A stretch of 64,000 bases of DNA from Gyromitra esculenta (GCA_038503075.1 JBCAML010000014.1:1178001-1242000), one strand, 5' to 3'; counted from the stretch's first letter, positions 37,455 to 49,842 are shown. Notes: generated by a model not told the origin, from the letters alone. Made by a program: numbers and translations.

Positions 37455-39537
37455 ATGGACATGACCAGCCATCTTCTGGCTGCCCTCAACCTTCCTCCAA
37501 TCCGCGACGTTCCTCCATACCCCTCCGGCTCCGACTCGCAACCGAGGGATCGACCCGCGCCTCTCGAACCATCCACGAGCCAAGATGCATACAGCTCTCC
37601 GCAGTACCAACAAGGCCGACGAGAAACGAACCAGCAGTCACAGCAGTCCTCCCAGCAACAGCAACATCAACATCAACAGCAGCAACAGCAACAGCAGCAG
37701 CAGCAGCAACAACAGCAGCAGCAACAACAACATCTACAGCAGCAGCAGCAGTCTGTAGACACGTCTAAAGACCTATCTCGCAACGATGCGCAGGATGGCA
37801 TGGAAGACACCGTGATAGTCCGTATGACACAACCGCAACCTGCCCCACAGGCCCCATCAATGGAGATTGAGAAGAGCAAAGAGAAAGAGAAGGCGATGGA
37901 CCGCCAAGACCAAAACCAAAATACGACCCCATCGGGGGGTCGTTCATATCCCGCTTTACTCCCATCTGGGATGTCGATTGCCGAAGGCCAGGTTGTCAAG
38001 ACGCCAAGCAGACCCCCATCATCAACGGCGAGTGGAAAATCATCGAATAGACGAGTGAGGAGGAAGTGGACAGAAGAGGAGACGAATGACTTGATTAAAG
38101 GATGCCATATCGTAAGCTTTAGCGCGTCTTATGTGAGTTTGAGGCCATATGCTGATTTTTCATCAACCAGCACGGTGTGGGGAATTGGAAGAAAGTCTTA
38201 GACGACTCGCAATTCCATTTTAATGGGCGTTCTTCAGTCGACTTGAAGGATAGGTTTCGGACGTGTTTTCCGAAGGAATACAAAAAAGCAAATGGCCGTG
38301 GATCGGAAGAAGACTCGGATATTGGTCAACCCCGACCTGCTCCCGCTGGTGACACCATTGTTGTGACCCCGGTCCAACCCCGAACGCCGAAAGCACCGGA
38401 CACCGATAAGGGGAAAAGAAAAGCAACAAAAACGGAGATTCATCACGCTGAAGTTTTGGAGAAACTTGGTATTAGCCGCAGTTTCCCAAAAGTTCAGCGT
38501 CGCGAGAGGAGAGAGTTTACTGCTGAAGAAGATGCTCGTCTTCTCCAGGGATTTACTATTGTATGCTTTTATCTTCCTTTGATGTCGTTTCCATCAAGAT
38601 AATATTAACAGCGAATAGCACGGAGCTTCGTGGTCGAAGATACAGAGTGATTCTACGTTAGAGCTAGGTCACCGCCGAGGTACAGATCTTCGTGATCGGT
38701 ATTTACCCCTAACCCTTCTTTTGTCCCCTAACCCTCTTTTCACCATAGTAGTCTGACTTTTCTAGTTTTCGCAATGCATTCCCAGAGCGTTACGAATCTG
38801 CTGGCTTCAAAGCCCGCCCTAGACAGCGTCCAAAGCCTCCCCGCTCATCTAACGAAAACTCGAAGCGAAAAGGTGAGCCTGGTGAGGAGGGTGAGGATGA
38901 AGAGGAGGACAACGAAGAACGTGGTGAATCTAGCCTAGAAGGTTCAAACAAAGGCGATTCTACAGCACTGCTGATGCAATCTCTTCTTGCTGGACATCTT
39001 TCCCCGAGCTGGGGTAACCAAGAGGTCGTAGTAACTTCATCCGACCAATCACCAGCACCGGGCAGCCTAGCACTGGACCCTGCTCTCAATGAGGGGTTTG
39101 CGGGGTCGTCACTCAAACAAATCACGGATGACTTTTTGGCGGTGGCTCAAGGGGCACCAAAAGAAGGATCAACGAATCCGGAACAAGAGGGACCCCATGA
39201 TTTAGTGAGGTGGGAGGATCATCCAATCTTTGATCTTGACCCGGCCATGGAATCTGCCCATGCACCTACCCAACAGGTTTCCCAGATTCAGATTACTCAG
39301 GTTGCTCCAGTAGCTCCCGTAGCGCCAGTGGCCCCGGTTGCTCCGGTTGCCCCCGTTTCTGTTTCCCAACTGACCGAGAATGCGCCGAAGGAACCCTCAG
39401 GTCTGCCCGTTGCCCACGAAGATTCTACAGATTCTGCAAGGACGGGAACAAAAAGACCAATGGAAGAGGAACACGAATCGATAGAAGCTGCGAAGAAACG
39501 TCGCACAGTTGACGAACCTATGCCTGATACTCAATAG
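37455..39537 (+). CDS. Teb1-like double telobox Myb protein
   Basis: Four exons from ATG 37455 to TAG 39535-39537. The N-terminus holds a long polyglutamine tract. Two Myb/SANT repeats follow: RRKWTEEETNDLIKGCHIHG with the telobox VDLKDRFRT, and RREFTAEEDARLLQGFTIHG with TDLRDRFRNAFPERY. In both, an intron falls at the same place just after the isoleucine of the first half, so the repeats arose by duplication with the intron. The C-terminus is acidic with a VAP tandem repeat and a basic nuclear-localisation-like KKRRT. Double telobox proteins such as Teb1 bind TTAGGG-type DNA at telomeres or promoters. Intron 3 (38699-38765) contains two CCCCTAACCCT copies. Orthology to Teb1 rather than Tbf1 is probable, not proven. 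Confidence 0.78.
37632..37752 (+). repeat. CAG/CAA repeat encoding polyglutamine
   Basis: Mixed CAG/CAA codons encode about 35 glutamines with a few histidines and a leucine in the telobox protein N-terminus. Mixed codons suggest selection on protein rather than pure slippage. Confidence 0.9.
39299..39358 (+). repeat. In-frame VAP tripeptide repeat
   Basis: Six Val-Ala-Pro units in the telobox protein, encoded by imperfect 9-bp units. Confidence 0.85.
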
Positions 39538-40190
39538 GGAATTATGGAGCTGTGTTTTGTTTTTCTGCGGATGTAATATTATTTGGTTTTCTTATTGTCG
39601 AGTTAAATCATCGTTGTTTGCTCGTTTCTTTGTTATTTAGGTTTGTGGTCTTTTGATAGCTGGTATTACTCTTTTTTTCTATCTGAATTTCAGTGTGTTT
39701 TTATTTTATTTTTCTATTTTGATTTGTCCTGTAAGGTGTGGGTTGGAGAGGCGAACTGGAATTTGATGTTTTTTCCTTATTTTTCAGCTGTTGACATTTC
39801 TCCTTTTCATTTCGTAGTATTTCTCTGTGCTTCAACGGGGTGACGGAGTGAGGATTATTAAAGTTTGGTTTTCCCAAACGTCCGGGCATAGTCGGGACTC
39901 GGGAGAAGAAGTTTATACAGTAAAGAGAGTATTTTTCAGGCCGAACCGTCCGTGCATTGAGGCTCTGCGACCCTTGGGGTTAGGGGCAGCGGGGTACATG
40001 AAAATGACATATCATCATGCACAGCAGACTTCCACAATTATATATAACTCTTCGCGTCGTCCCGTCTCTCTTTTATAAGACATCCTGAACGTTTACTATG
40101 CCCTAGTTAGACTTTTTGATAGACCTAACCCTTGGTTCACTATTCAATACTTAAAGCTCGCGACTTCTCTGCCTAATCGAATAAATAACT
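39538..40190. other. Region between telobox gene and ELP6
   Basis: 653 bp, T-rich at its start (probable 3' UTR), then the ELP6 promoter. No further gene seen. Confidence 0.6.
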
Positions 40191-41170
40191 ATGTCGCGAC
40201 TTCCAAATCAACGACCCCATTATGCGTCTCTGCCGCGAGGAGATGAATTAGTCCTTGTTACCTCGGTGCTGGGTGCGAGTGCCAGTTGGCTTGCACAGGC
40301 TTTCGTGAGGGAAGCTTTGACAGCGAGGGGGGGTGCAGATTCAGGTATGCCAGTGGTATTTGTGAGCTTCACGAGAGACTGGGGTTTTCATGCAGAATGT
40401 ATACGCAAGCTGGTTAGTTAGTACAGTATTAAAATAATTCTCCACTTCCATTTCGACTATTCCTGAAGAACCCTATTAACAGTGCGACGTCTAGGGTATC
40501 GACCTATCTCAGCACGCCCAGAAAGGCCAATTCGCATTCATAGACGGACTATCCAGGCTCTTCTCTCCACCAGGACCACATGCACCACAAATTGGCAAAG
40601 CAGCAGCACAACTGATCGCCACAAAGGGGATCAAAGAAGTAGCAGCTAGCATTGCACAGGTTATTAAGCGAATATCAACACTAGGAAGGAAACCGTTACT
40701 AATACTCGAAAACCCGGATTTTCTCCTTGCTGCAGCGGAGGGCATGGGGGCGTTGGATATGGGGGATATGATCCTTGATTTACGAGAGGTACTTTTTCTA
40801 CCGTATTATGCTAGTTATTGATACTGCAGTAGTACTGATTGTCCTGGTGGCGTAGTTGTCGCATTCTGCGATTGTGACTGTTAATGCTGATTCTGCATTT
40901 TTACATCATCCTCGAACACGCCTGGAGGTGGAACATGCGGCTTTTGTGGTCACGTTAGCTCATAATGCGGTGTGGACTGTAGGGCTAAGATTGCTGGACA
41001 CGGGGGTTGCGAGGGATGTCAGTGGGGTTATTAGGATCACGAGGGGACCTGTAAACGATAGGAAGGGTAGCGATGGGGAAGTCGAACTTGGGGTAGAGGA
41101 GAAGGAGGTGTTGTATTATGTTGGGGATGGGACAGTAGAGGTGTTTGATAGAGGACAGATACGAGGTTGA
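40191..41170 (+). CDS. ELP6: Elongator complex subunit 6
   Basis: Three exons (introns after IRKL near 40411-40494 and after DLRE near 40787-40855) give about 270 residues. Elp6 forms the Elp4/5/6 RecA-like ring of Elongator, needed for wobble-uridine modification of tRNAs in the cytoplasm. Family features visible are the early strand LVLVTSVLGASASWLAQAFV, VVFVSFTRDWGFHAECIRKLG, the central KGQFAFIDGLSRLF, and PLLILENPDFLLAA followed by LELSHSAIVTVNADSAF. As expected for Elp6, the classical Walker A lysine loop is missing. The C-terminus is a beta-rich tail ending VEVFDRGQIRG. Intron positions keep the frame. Confidence 0.88.
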
Positions 41171-42208
41171 TATCTATGACTATGGTGTGCATCCCTAGGA
41201 AATCGTGAGTGCTGTAACGTACGTAACGTTACAAGTGAGGGAGTGTTTGCTCTTGCAAAGTTTGTATGAAACCATGTCTATTGAGGGCGCAACCTATTTG
41301 TTATAACCCGAAGAGAAAACGACAGCTTACGGAAGTAAACACCTCTAAAAACCTAGACGCGTCGCCGTCTTGTCTGCCCAAGGCTGCTTGGCCCCTCATT
41401 ATGGATATCAGACCAGTTCCTTCTCTAGAACGCAGGCGTCGCAATTTCCTCCAAGGCCTTATTATTACTAGATATTGCTGATAAATGGCTCCATTAACAG
41501 GGTTTCCGATGAGATGAAGGAGAAAAATTCAAAGTCCCTCATTATACGCGGTTGCTATATATGGATAAGATAATATCAATGACCCTATCCACGCAGGAAG
41601 ATACAAATGCAGAGATTGTATTAAGTATATCGGGATGAATTCTCCAGACAACGCATACACTTCCTAGATAAGGTCTATACTAGTCGAGTGATATTTTATG
41701 ATTTAATTTGTAGAAAAGAACATAAACTCAATCTAAGAACTCAATCTATAAACTCCATAACGCTCTAGTTATACCTCTAGAGTGACTCTAAAGAGATTTA
41801 GAAAGCAGAAGGAGTCAAATCCCAAACCCAAACAAACAATTTCACTCCTCGCGTTTGGTTAGAAGACAACGTTACTTAAGTTACCCCCTAAAAAGAGGGC
41901 AGCTGCGGAAAAGGGAGAAACCACACTGAAATCCACTAAATCTTAGGTTAACATCGATGAAGAATGAGGAATGTATGGTGGGTAGGCTAAAGAAGGGAAG
42001 GGGCCTGGACCAGAAATTCTTATAAACTAGCCCAATACCCATGAACTGGCCCTACCGAGTCTACATGCATGAATATTATCTCATGTACACCATCATGCTC
42101 ATCATCGTAAGCCTATGGAATCAAATGTCATATTACCACCCCCACAACCCAAATTACTTTTTTACTTTTGAAGTAACGCCCGAGTGACAGTCCATGATCT
42201 TCCACACA
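41171..42208. other. Convergent gap between ELP6 and APC5
   Basis: About 1.04 kb without coding signal. It includes the near-palindromic ACGTACGTAACGT near 41220 and AT-rich stretches. Presumably 3' UTRs. Confidence 0.55.
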
Positions 42209-44637
42209 TCAAGTCCCCTTCTGCAGCTGCCGATACATCTTCACTGCATCATCCCTCAAAGAGCGATCCCCAATAAAATCCTGTATCCTCGCCTTCTGAC
42301 TCATAAGCCTCATCATAGCCTCGGTATCCTTAATATGCGAATACTCTGTATTCTCCGTTAGTTCCCCATACATACAAGCGTAGGCTTAGAAAAAGTCAAA
42401 CTCACCGATGAACGCTCTATCAATAAATTCCAACGCTCTATGCAGCCCTCCAGCCCGCACCTCACCTTTTCCGCCACCCGCCATCCCCATTTGACATTCT
42501 GCTAGCGCCGCAAAACATGCCGCGTTCAGTGCCGCATCTTCGCATTCTAGTACCTGCGGCATTACGCGGTCTAGCATGTTGTACGCGGCTTCGAATTCGC
42601 AAAGGTGGATGAGGATCTCTGCAATTGTTCTAAACGCCTGGAACAGCACTGGGAGCAATCGGGCGCGCCAAGCTATGGTGGCGGCGGAAATGGCGACCGA
42701 GAGGCCTTTAAGCGGGCGCCCGCATTTTTGGAGAAGGTCTGCTTTGAACACCATTAATCGTAGTCGGTGATAAAGGTCAGAGCGATCGCGGATGAGTGTT
42801 TCTGCGAGTGCGGTGACGGAGGATAGTGCGGCGGAATAGTTTCCCATCCGTACCTGCAAGTCTAGCCTGCAGATAGAAATCTCGAGTGCGCAGTCGGGTT
42901 CGACGTAGGGTGTTGATGAAAGTTGTTGGAGGAGAAGTTCGGCTGTGGTGATATCGCCCCTGTGGTCAAAGTTAGAATATATCTGAGTGATATGATATGC
43001 AATTGGGATGATAATGATTCATACTTGTAAATCGCGCTCCGTAACTTCAGTAGCCCTACATAGGTCGCCCAATACTGGTATACTTTCAGTGTTCTTAAAC
43101 ACTCTTGGTCCACCTCTTCTAGCCGCTCCAATGCCTCATCGAATCTCCCACGCATACTCATGATATACGCCCCCCTGCATAATGCTTTTACCACATCCTC
43201 GACTGGCGAGTCCTCCTTATATTTCGCCAGAAATAATTCGCAGTTCATCCAACCCAGGTAACTTACGCCCAACCGACTCCACAGTGAGCTCTGTAGCAAT
43301 ATCTGGGAGCCCATGGCATTATGGATATTTTTAGTAATATTAAGATGTGAGCTACGGAGTATACTCTCGAAGGCTGTAGCAACGGATTCGCCTCCAACCA
43401 GAATCTGTTTCGCCTCGGAGAGATGTGCCATACTCTGCAAATGATGCATCCCTCCCTCTTTCGCCTTCGCCTTCAAGAACTGCAAACTCTCTCTCTCCAT
43501 CCGCGAGCTGATCACATCAGGACAGTCCTGCGGATGTGCTTTGTGGAAATGATACAGCCAACTCAATGAGAAGTTCAAGCATGCCATATCCCTGTTCTCT
43601 CTGGCGGTATTAATAGTCTCCTGCATAGCCAGGATGCTCTCCCTGTAACACCCAAAGTCCGCCTGAAGGATCGCTAAATTTAGCAACGCATATTGGTAAA
43701 ACGTGCGGTCCCGGTTATGCATAGTGTAATCAAAGTAGCGATGTAGGTTATCAAAACTACCCGGGTAGTCACCACTGCGCCAGCTATTCAGGAATTCGAC
43801 ATAGTGTGATAGCGCTGGGATGGTCACATTCGTGTCTAGCATCTGACGTAGCTGCAGTGCCATCTCGTCCGGTATCCGTGTGCCCATGCGCTGCATGCTG
43901 TCAACCTGGAACTCGAGCAGTCGCTCGACATCATCAGTGGAGATGGTGGGGTCCTTCTCACGCAGACGCCCGTAGACTTGCGCTACGAGCGAGTCGTTGT
44001 GCGAGAGCCCTTTTAAGTTGACGTCGAAGGAAAGCGGGCCGGCACCGAGGTTGCGTTTTTTCCAAAGTGAGAGGGTTGGCTCGCGGTATTGTATGAATGC
44101 ACGCCATAGCGAGACCGCGTCGTGGAATTGAAGACGGACATATTCAAGGCCTGCACGGCGCACGAAGCAACCAAGGACAGAAGACCTGCTGAGGAGTGAG
44201 CGCTCGCCGTGGACTCTGACTGGTGGTTTCTCGGGCCGTTCGACGTCGACGAGGTAGGTTTGGATGTCGCTGAAGAAGGTGTGGAGGGCATCGAAGGAGT
44301 TGATTTCCCAGAGTTTCTTGAGGAGGAGGTCGAAGATGGTGCGGCCAACGACGGCAGAGGGACGATCGATTGTGGCAGCTTTGATTTGGTCGAGGGTTAA
44401 GATGAATGTGGTATTTTCCTTGGGTGAGACGAGGTGCTTGATTACGAAGGAGAGGACGGAGACGATGGATTGGTTGGGAAAGCGGGATTCAGCATAGAGC
44501 TCGACGAGGGCAAGGAGGGCTATCTTGCCAGGCGCTGTTCTGGGGTGTTAGCATCAGATATCGATCAATCAGTCGATGAATTAATGCGGTGGTGAACTTA
44601 GAGAGCACGATTGGGGCTTACTGAGGTAGCGAGACAT
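42209..44637 (-). CDS. APC5: Anaphase-promoting complex subunit 5
   Basis: Reads from ATG 44637 (MSRYLT, then a short intron, PGKIALLALVELY) to TGA 42209-42211. Apc5 is a TPR scaffold of the APC/C ubiquitin ligase that drives mitotic exit. The diagnostic ANAPC5 block is LHRYFDYTMHNRDRTFYQYA, LLNLAILQADFGCYRESILA, then MQETINTARENRDMACLNFS. Many further TPR-like helices follow (CRGAYIMSMRGRFDEALERL). Small introns occur near 44540-44630, 42960-43028, 42858 and 42395; the last exon encodes the C-terminal IEYSHIKDTEAMMRLMSQKA. Length, about 750 residues, is normal. APC5 is linked to MAT in many Pezizomycotina. It shares a 647-bp divergent promoter with SNX3. Confidence 0.93.
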
Positions 44638-45284
44638 CAAGACAACACACAATCGGAATCACGGTACTAGATGGATGCCTACAGTTATTTTTTGTGAATT
44701 ATTTGCTTATTTTGACATGGGAACTGAGAAATCGAGTGACCGATATCACAGCCCTGGGATGAGGTTGCTGGGAGTTCGTGACGTTGAGGCTCTAGGCTCT
44801 ATTCTTGGCAGTAAACAACGCGTCAGGTGCTCCACTCTGGCAGGAAGCATACCAGCGATGCATGTGAAAATGCGAGTCTGATATCAGCAGAATACCTCCC
44901 ATCGACATATGCAAGCCATGGCATGATGTTTGATCCGCGCGGAGAGAGACGATAAGAAACAGTGCCAGTGGAGAAATTACTCTACATGACATGTATGCAC
45001 CAGGCTGTACCTCACCGAGGTAAGTAACTCGGATGTAGCTAAGCAGGCTGAAGCGGGGAGATTGGATATCGCAGGAGGAACGTGACCCTTGCTCTCTCGT
45101 ATCGTTTGTGGGGTGTTCCGTGTACAGACGATAAAGCCACCCAGCCTGGTTCCACCATCCCGACAACCTCTTTATCTCCCCCACCACACAGCTCCATATC
45201 CATCATAATCGCCGCCTCGAGAATATCCCCCCCCCGGACGTCACAGCAAGCTTTCCCAGGAACGAAATTCATAATCACCACACC
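44638..45284. promoter_or_regulatory. Divergent promoter of APC5 and SNX3
   Basis: 647 bp between two divergent starts. A C-run precedes the SNX3 start by about 55 bp. No specific element assigned. Confidence 0.5.
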
Positions 45285-45953
45285 ATGCAGGCACCGATTC
45301 AGTCCTCTCGACCGCAGAGTTTCGACGAGATCTATGGCCCCCCAGAGAATTTCCTAGAGATCGAGGTGCGGATGTGGCCCCCCTTCCCCGACCGCCACCG
45401 GCTGATATATGTAAAGCTAACAACGGCACTATCCAACCTCACAGGTCAAGAACCCACAGACCCACGGTTTCGGCCGTAAAATGTATACCGACTACGAAGT
45501 AGTCTGTCGTGTACGTTTTTTTCACTCATTCGTTTGCGTTACGTCATCTATCACCATCCCACTGACTCATTGTCCAGACCAACATCCCCGCCTTCAAACT
45601 CAAGCACTCGTCAGTCCGTCGACGCTACAGCGATTTCGAGCACTTCCGCGACATCCTCGAGCGAGAATCATCACGTGTGACCATTCCACCGCTCCCCGGC
45701 AAAGTCTTCACAAACCGCTTCAGCGACGACGTGATCGAGCACCGTCGAGAGGGCCTACAAAGGTTCCTACAGATCGTGGTAGGGCACCCTTTGCTGCAGA
45801 CCGGAAGCAAGGTGTTGGCTAGCTTTGTTCAAGGTATGCCTATATTTTTCTACATATATCTATGCTTTTTAGGTGGGAAGAGGGGAAGGAAGGAAGCGCA
45901 GCTTATTTATTTGACTAGATCCTAATTGGGACCGCACTTCCTGGTCCATTTGA
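45285..45953 (+). CDS. SNX3: Sorting nexin 3 (PX domain)
   Basis: Exons 45285-45365, 45445-45510, 45578-45833 and 45919-45953 sum to 146 codons, giving a 145-residue protein, the usual size of Snx3/Grd19. It begins with [19 protein letters not shown]. The PX domain has the phosphoinositide-binding [17 protein letters not shown], the proline loop [11 protein letters not shown] and [18 protein letters not shown], ending in [11 protein letters not shown]. Snx3 binds phosphatidylinositol 3-phosphate on endosomes and works with retromer in cargo recycling. The PI3P-contacting arginines and tyrosine are intact. Confidence 0.95.
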
Positions 45954-47065
45954 GCGCGGCGAATATACGATGGGAGGCTTACGTGTAGGTTGGGTGTAGC
46001 TCCAATAAGGCTAAATGGAGGAGGGTTCGTGGATAGCTTCATTGGAGATACGAACGTAGTGGTCGTGAGTGTGCAAGATAAGACGTAGGGAACAGGAGCA
46101 CACTCGGTTTGAGGGGGGTGTGATCTCTAAGATTTCCGCTGGTGTCAGTGAGGAGGGCCGAGGGTTTCTTTAGGTGGTTTCCTTGTGGGGTTTTGTACGC
46201 TGTTTTTTCATTTGGTAGCACGGATTTGCGGATTCTGTTTTTCTCCCTTTCTCTTTCATTTCTGGAAATGATCGATCAATCGCGGATCATTGGTTTTCTT
46301 CGTCTTAATTTGTTCTCCCCCGTTTTTTTAAAGCCTTCCTCTCGTAATCTAAATCTATCCAATTCAAAAGAGCGACTACATAAGTACATGTATGTAGGCT
46401 TGTGAGAAAAAGACGTAGTTGATTCCGGAACATCCCCGGACGTTGAGGTGGGGAGGTGGGCTTCCGGTTCTGAGATCTCGGCCCGCCTTTTTTGAGGCAG
46501 GAACAGGACGCACGGACCAGCTCCTAATGTAGCTTGGTCCGCTCCCATGCATTCAATAGAGTATCTTGCTCTCCAGATTACCATTTAACCCCACCAACAT
46601 CACCGTTCGTCTTCCATCCTCTCTACATACACGATAATTCACCAACTTGAAATTAGGGTTTCAGGCCATTCAGCTACAGCTAGGCGAACCTAGTCCAAAA
46701 AGTATTTCAAAACTTACCCATCTCTACTCAGCTCATCGCCATCCACCCGAGCCCAGACATTTCAAATCCTTATCCAAATCACTTACATCCTGAATACACG
46801 GACAAAAGACACTTCTGGAATGCCATCTACACATTCAACAAGAACAGCAGCAGCAGATAGGTTTCAGACCCTTGAGAAGTACCACTAAAGAATTAGATTT
46901 GGAAATATTGACTCTAGAATATAGATGCAAGCTGCATTGTAGCAGAGTATTCTATCGATTAAATATATTAACATATTCATTATTCAACAGATCTTAATGT
47001 GGCGTACTATCGGCATCAATTGCGAGGGGTTTAATACCCAGCTTCATAATATCGGCTTCAATAAA

Positions 47066-47672
47066 GATGGACCAAGCACCTGCTCTATGTTTATCGGCCT
47101 CGGTGAGACTTTTAACGACCAATTTATTTCTCGCTAGGATGCAGTCCCCGACGGCATGTGAGGTTTTTGTCCACTACCGGCAATGCAATTCATTCATGAG
47201 CGGTATCTGCTATTTCTTCTCTGGTCTTTGAGTTATTGCTGACTGGGTTTTAGTATGTAATGCTGCCATGTGTTGTCTCATTGAGACATTAAGTATCTGC
47301 TCGTACGAGGGGGCATTGGAGCCTTCCTATTTAGTAATAGAGTACGAGCACCAGATGATGGACCAATCGCCTGCGGAATGCTTACCAACTTCAACAATAT
47401 CTTCAATGATCAATTTATTTCTCGCAAGGGTTCGGTCCCAAGTGGCATATAGGCTTTATGTTCCTACCGCCGGTGGTACACTTTATTCATGAGCAGTATT
47501 TACTATTCCATCTCTGGTTTTCGGGTTATTGCTGACTGAGGTTTTAAGTACATTATTCGTGTGCAGTATCTACCATTTCTTCTCTAGTCTTCGGGTTATT
47601 GCTGATTGGAGTTTTAGTATGTGATATTGTTGTATCGGGGCAACATTAATATCTCCTTGTACACAAAGGGCA
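47066..47672 (+). repeat. Imperfect direct duplication, about 290-bp period
   Basis: Unit A begins at 47066 with GATGGACCAA and unit B at 47357 with the same ten bases. Both carry CAATTTATTTCTCGC, then TTCATGAGC, and the segment (G/T)TTATTGCTGACTG. A third partial copy of the last segment starts near 47551 (second GGGTTATTGCTGA about 70 bp after that of unit B). Divergence is considerable. Confidence 0.65.
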
Positions 47673-48258
47673 TGAGAACTCTCATCTCGGTAGAGGGATG
47701 CTGCACCATACTGCATTTGATTATTTAATCTTATATATCCTATCCCTAGCGTTCGTAGGTTTGAACTAATGTTTTATAGAAAGTCTATGAAATAGTTATC
47801 GCTATTTTTATGGATCTTATTATTAATATACGCCACTAGAAAAACACGTGTTTCAGAAGAACGTAACTCAGAGACTCAAGATGAGCGACCTAAATAGCAA
47901 ATTCAACCACTCGGGGCGACGACTATTTGCGACGAAGAAGGCAGCAAAGAAGCTCTGGGAATGGAGTATTCATCTTCGACGGCGAGAGGAAATATTCATG
48001 CCATAAAGACTCCGATCCAAAACATAGTTTTCTAAATATTAAATTTAATCTCCATTTCCCTTCTTATTAGTACCTTCCGAGCTAACCTAACCGTTAAACA
48101 GCTGGAAGAATTATTCATGATATGAATATCGTGATGTCTGCTGTATTAGCACCGACCTATCAGTCAGCCTAAACAAACTGGGTCTGAGGATGGAAATGTT
48201 ATTGCATGTGATTTCTCACAAGAGACTCGCTGCAATTGAAGAGTTAACCTCAGACGGC

Positions 48259-48650
48259 TCGGCGAAACATTGACTCTCGCTAGGAATCTATTCACACCGA
48301 TAAGCAGATGCAATAGCACTCAAGGGCTTGGCTCCCGCTCGTAATCCCTTTCAATATACTTTTCCCCCAGAGATTGATGAAACATTAACACTCTCCACAG
48401 CTCTTTCACACCAGTAACCAGACACACGACATTCCAGAAGTAGATTCCCAATCAAACATTCTTTTTGATATACTTGTTCTCGGCGAAATATTGGCTCCCT
48501 CCACAACTACTAACACTACTCCATCTTATTCAAGATGCGGATTCACAACCAAAGATTCTTCCCGATATGCTTTTTTACACTAACTACTATTCAAGAAACA
48601 GATTCTCCATTCAAACATCCTTTCGTTACACGTGTTCCTGGAAAAATCTG
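48259..48650 (+). repeat. Degenerate tandem array, about 105-117 bp period
   Basis: Units start at 48259 (CGGCGAAACATTG), 48376 (GATGAAACATTAA) and 48481 (CGGCGAAATATTGG), with a partial unit from about 48587. Each contains a TTCACA-type middle and ends with a CTTTY.RATATRCTT-like segment. Old, strongly diverged repeat. Confidence 0.55.
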
Positions 48651-49818
48651 AAGACTGCTAATACTTCGATAAAGAAAACCACGATAAGTAGGAGGAAGCT
48701 TTAGATGCGTATTAACACATCTTCACCATGAAAGCAAACGGATCGAACTTATTTAAACCTATCGCTATCTAATTGACCCCAGCTTAGTCACTTCATCGCA
48801 AGTTCGACATTCACCTATTGAGAATTTTTTTAACTAATGAATGAGTTATTTCTAGATCGTTATAGAGTTGTGGTAGAACTGGAGATGAGTTGCGGAGGAG
48901 AAAATTATTGAAAAAATTACGAGGAGTCTAGCCCTGGCTAATCTACTTGATGAAGATGGTATTTTTCTAGGTTGTTGAAAGCGACTGTTGAGTCGATTCA
49001 TTGGTTGATGAGTACTAAGGCTAGGACTACATGTAATAGTGAGCAAGCTAATGTTTCTTACAATATTTTGTAGAATGTACTTGGATAATCTTTCACAACG
49101 CCTCATTACGGCTAGCAGCAAGAGCTGTAAGAGGAGATGAAATCTGCAGCATTTATTCGTTAGAATTTCTCGTGCTAGTGCTCATAGCCGAGGTTATATT
49201 GTTTATCTCTATCGTTAATATAAATATTTATTGAACTGCTCTACTCTTCAGTTATAAAGGCTTCTGGGTATATGTGAATACTCGATGATCGCTGTATTTT
49301 AGGGCCCGTCGCCGAATCCTTGATCCGGACCTCAAGTGGAATTTTAATCGTAGCTTCTCAGAAAACTGTATTTTAATCATTGATATCGACTCCACGTTTA
49401 ACTTCCACAAAATATCTGGCGGGACAACAGTCAGGAAGAGGATAATTTCCTTTAGAGATACTGCTAGCGAAACCTAATGGACGTGGCTGGGCGAGGTTGT
49501 GTTCAGCATATACTCGTGACGAGCACAGGGAAATCTTACTACTTTGTCTCGAGTGATAATCTATGATTATAGTTCTGGCCTCATCGACTGTGACTTATGT
49601 ATTCGTTTACTTTCTCACCAGGTATATTTCAGCCCGTATGTTATGATCAGCCAGATCCCAGAAACAACTAATGAAAGTACTATGAGTGAATTAGATGACG
49701 GTCTTGAATGTTGATTGTCTTGAATACGTGGTTCATCGTTGTTTCAACAGAACCTTTTCCTGGAGACTTGAAATCGTCATGCTAGATTTTTTCAACATTT
49801 CGCATCTCGTGAAGTGAC

Positions 49819-49842
49819 TACATGTATATATATATACATGTA
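49819..49842. repeat. Perfect 24-bp palindrome flanked by TACATGTA ends
   Basis: Both ends are TACATGTA and the centre is alternating TA. The sequence equals its own reverse complement over all 24 bases. Confidence 0.9.

Noticed and set aside
45001..45060. Possible tRNA-like or hairpin segment between APC5 and SNX3
   Set aside because: No A box or B box consensus and no cloverleaf could be drawn; likely promoter DNA.
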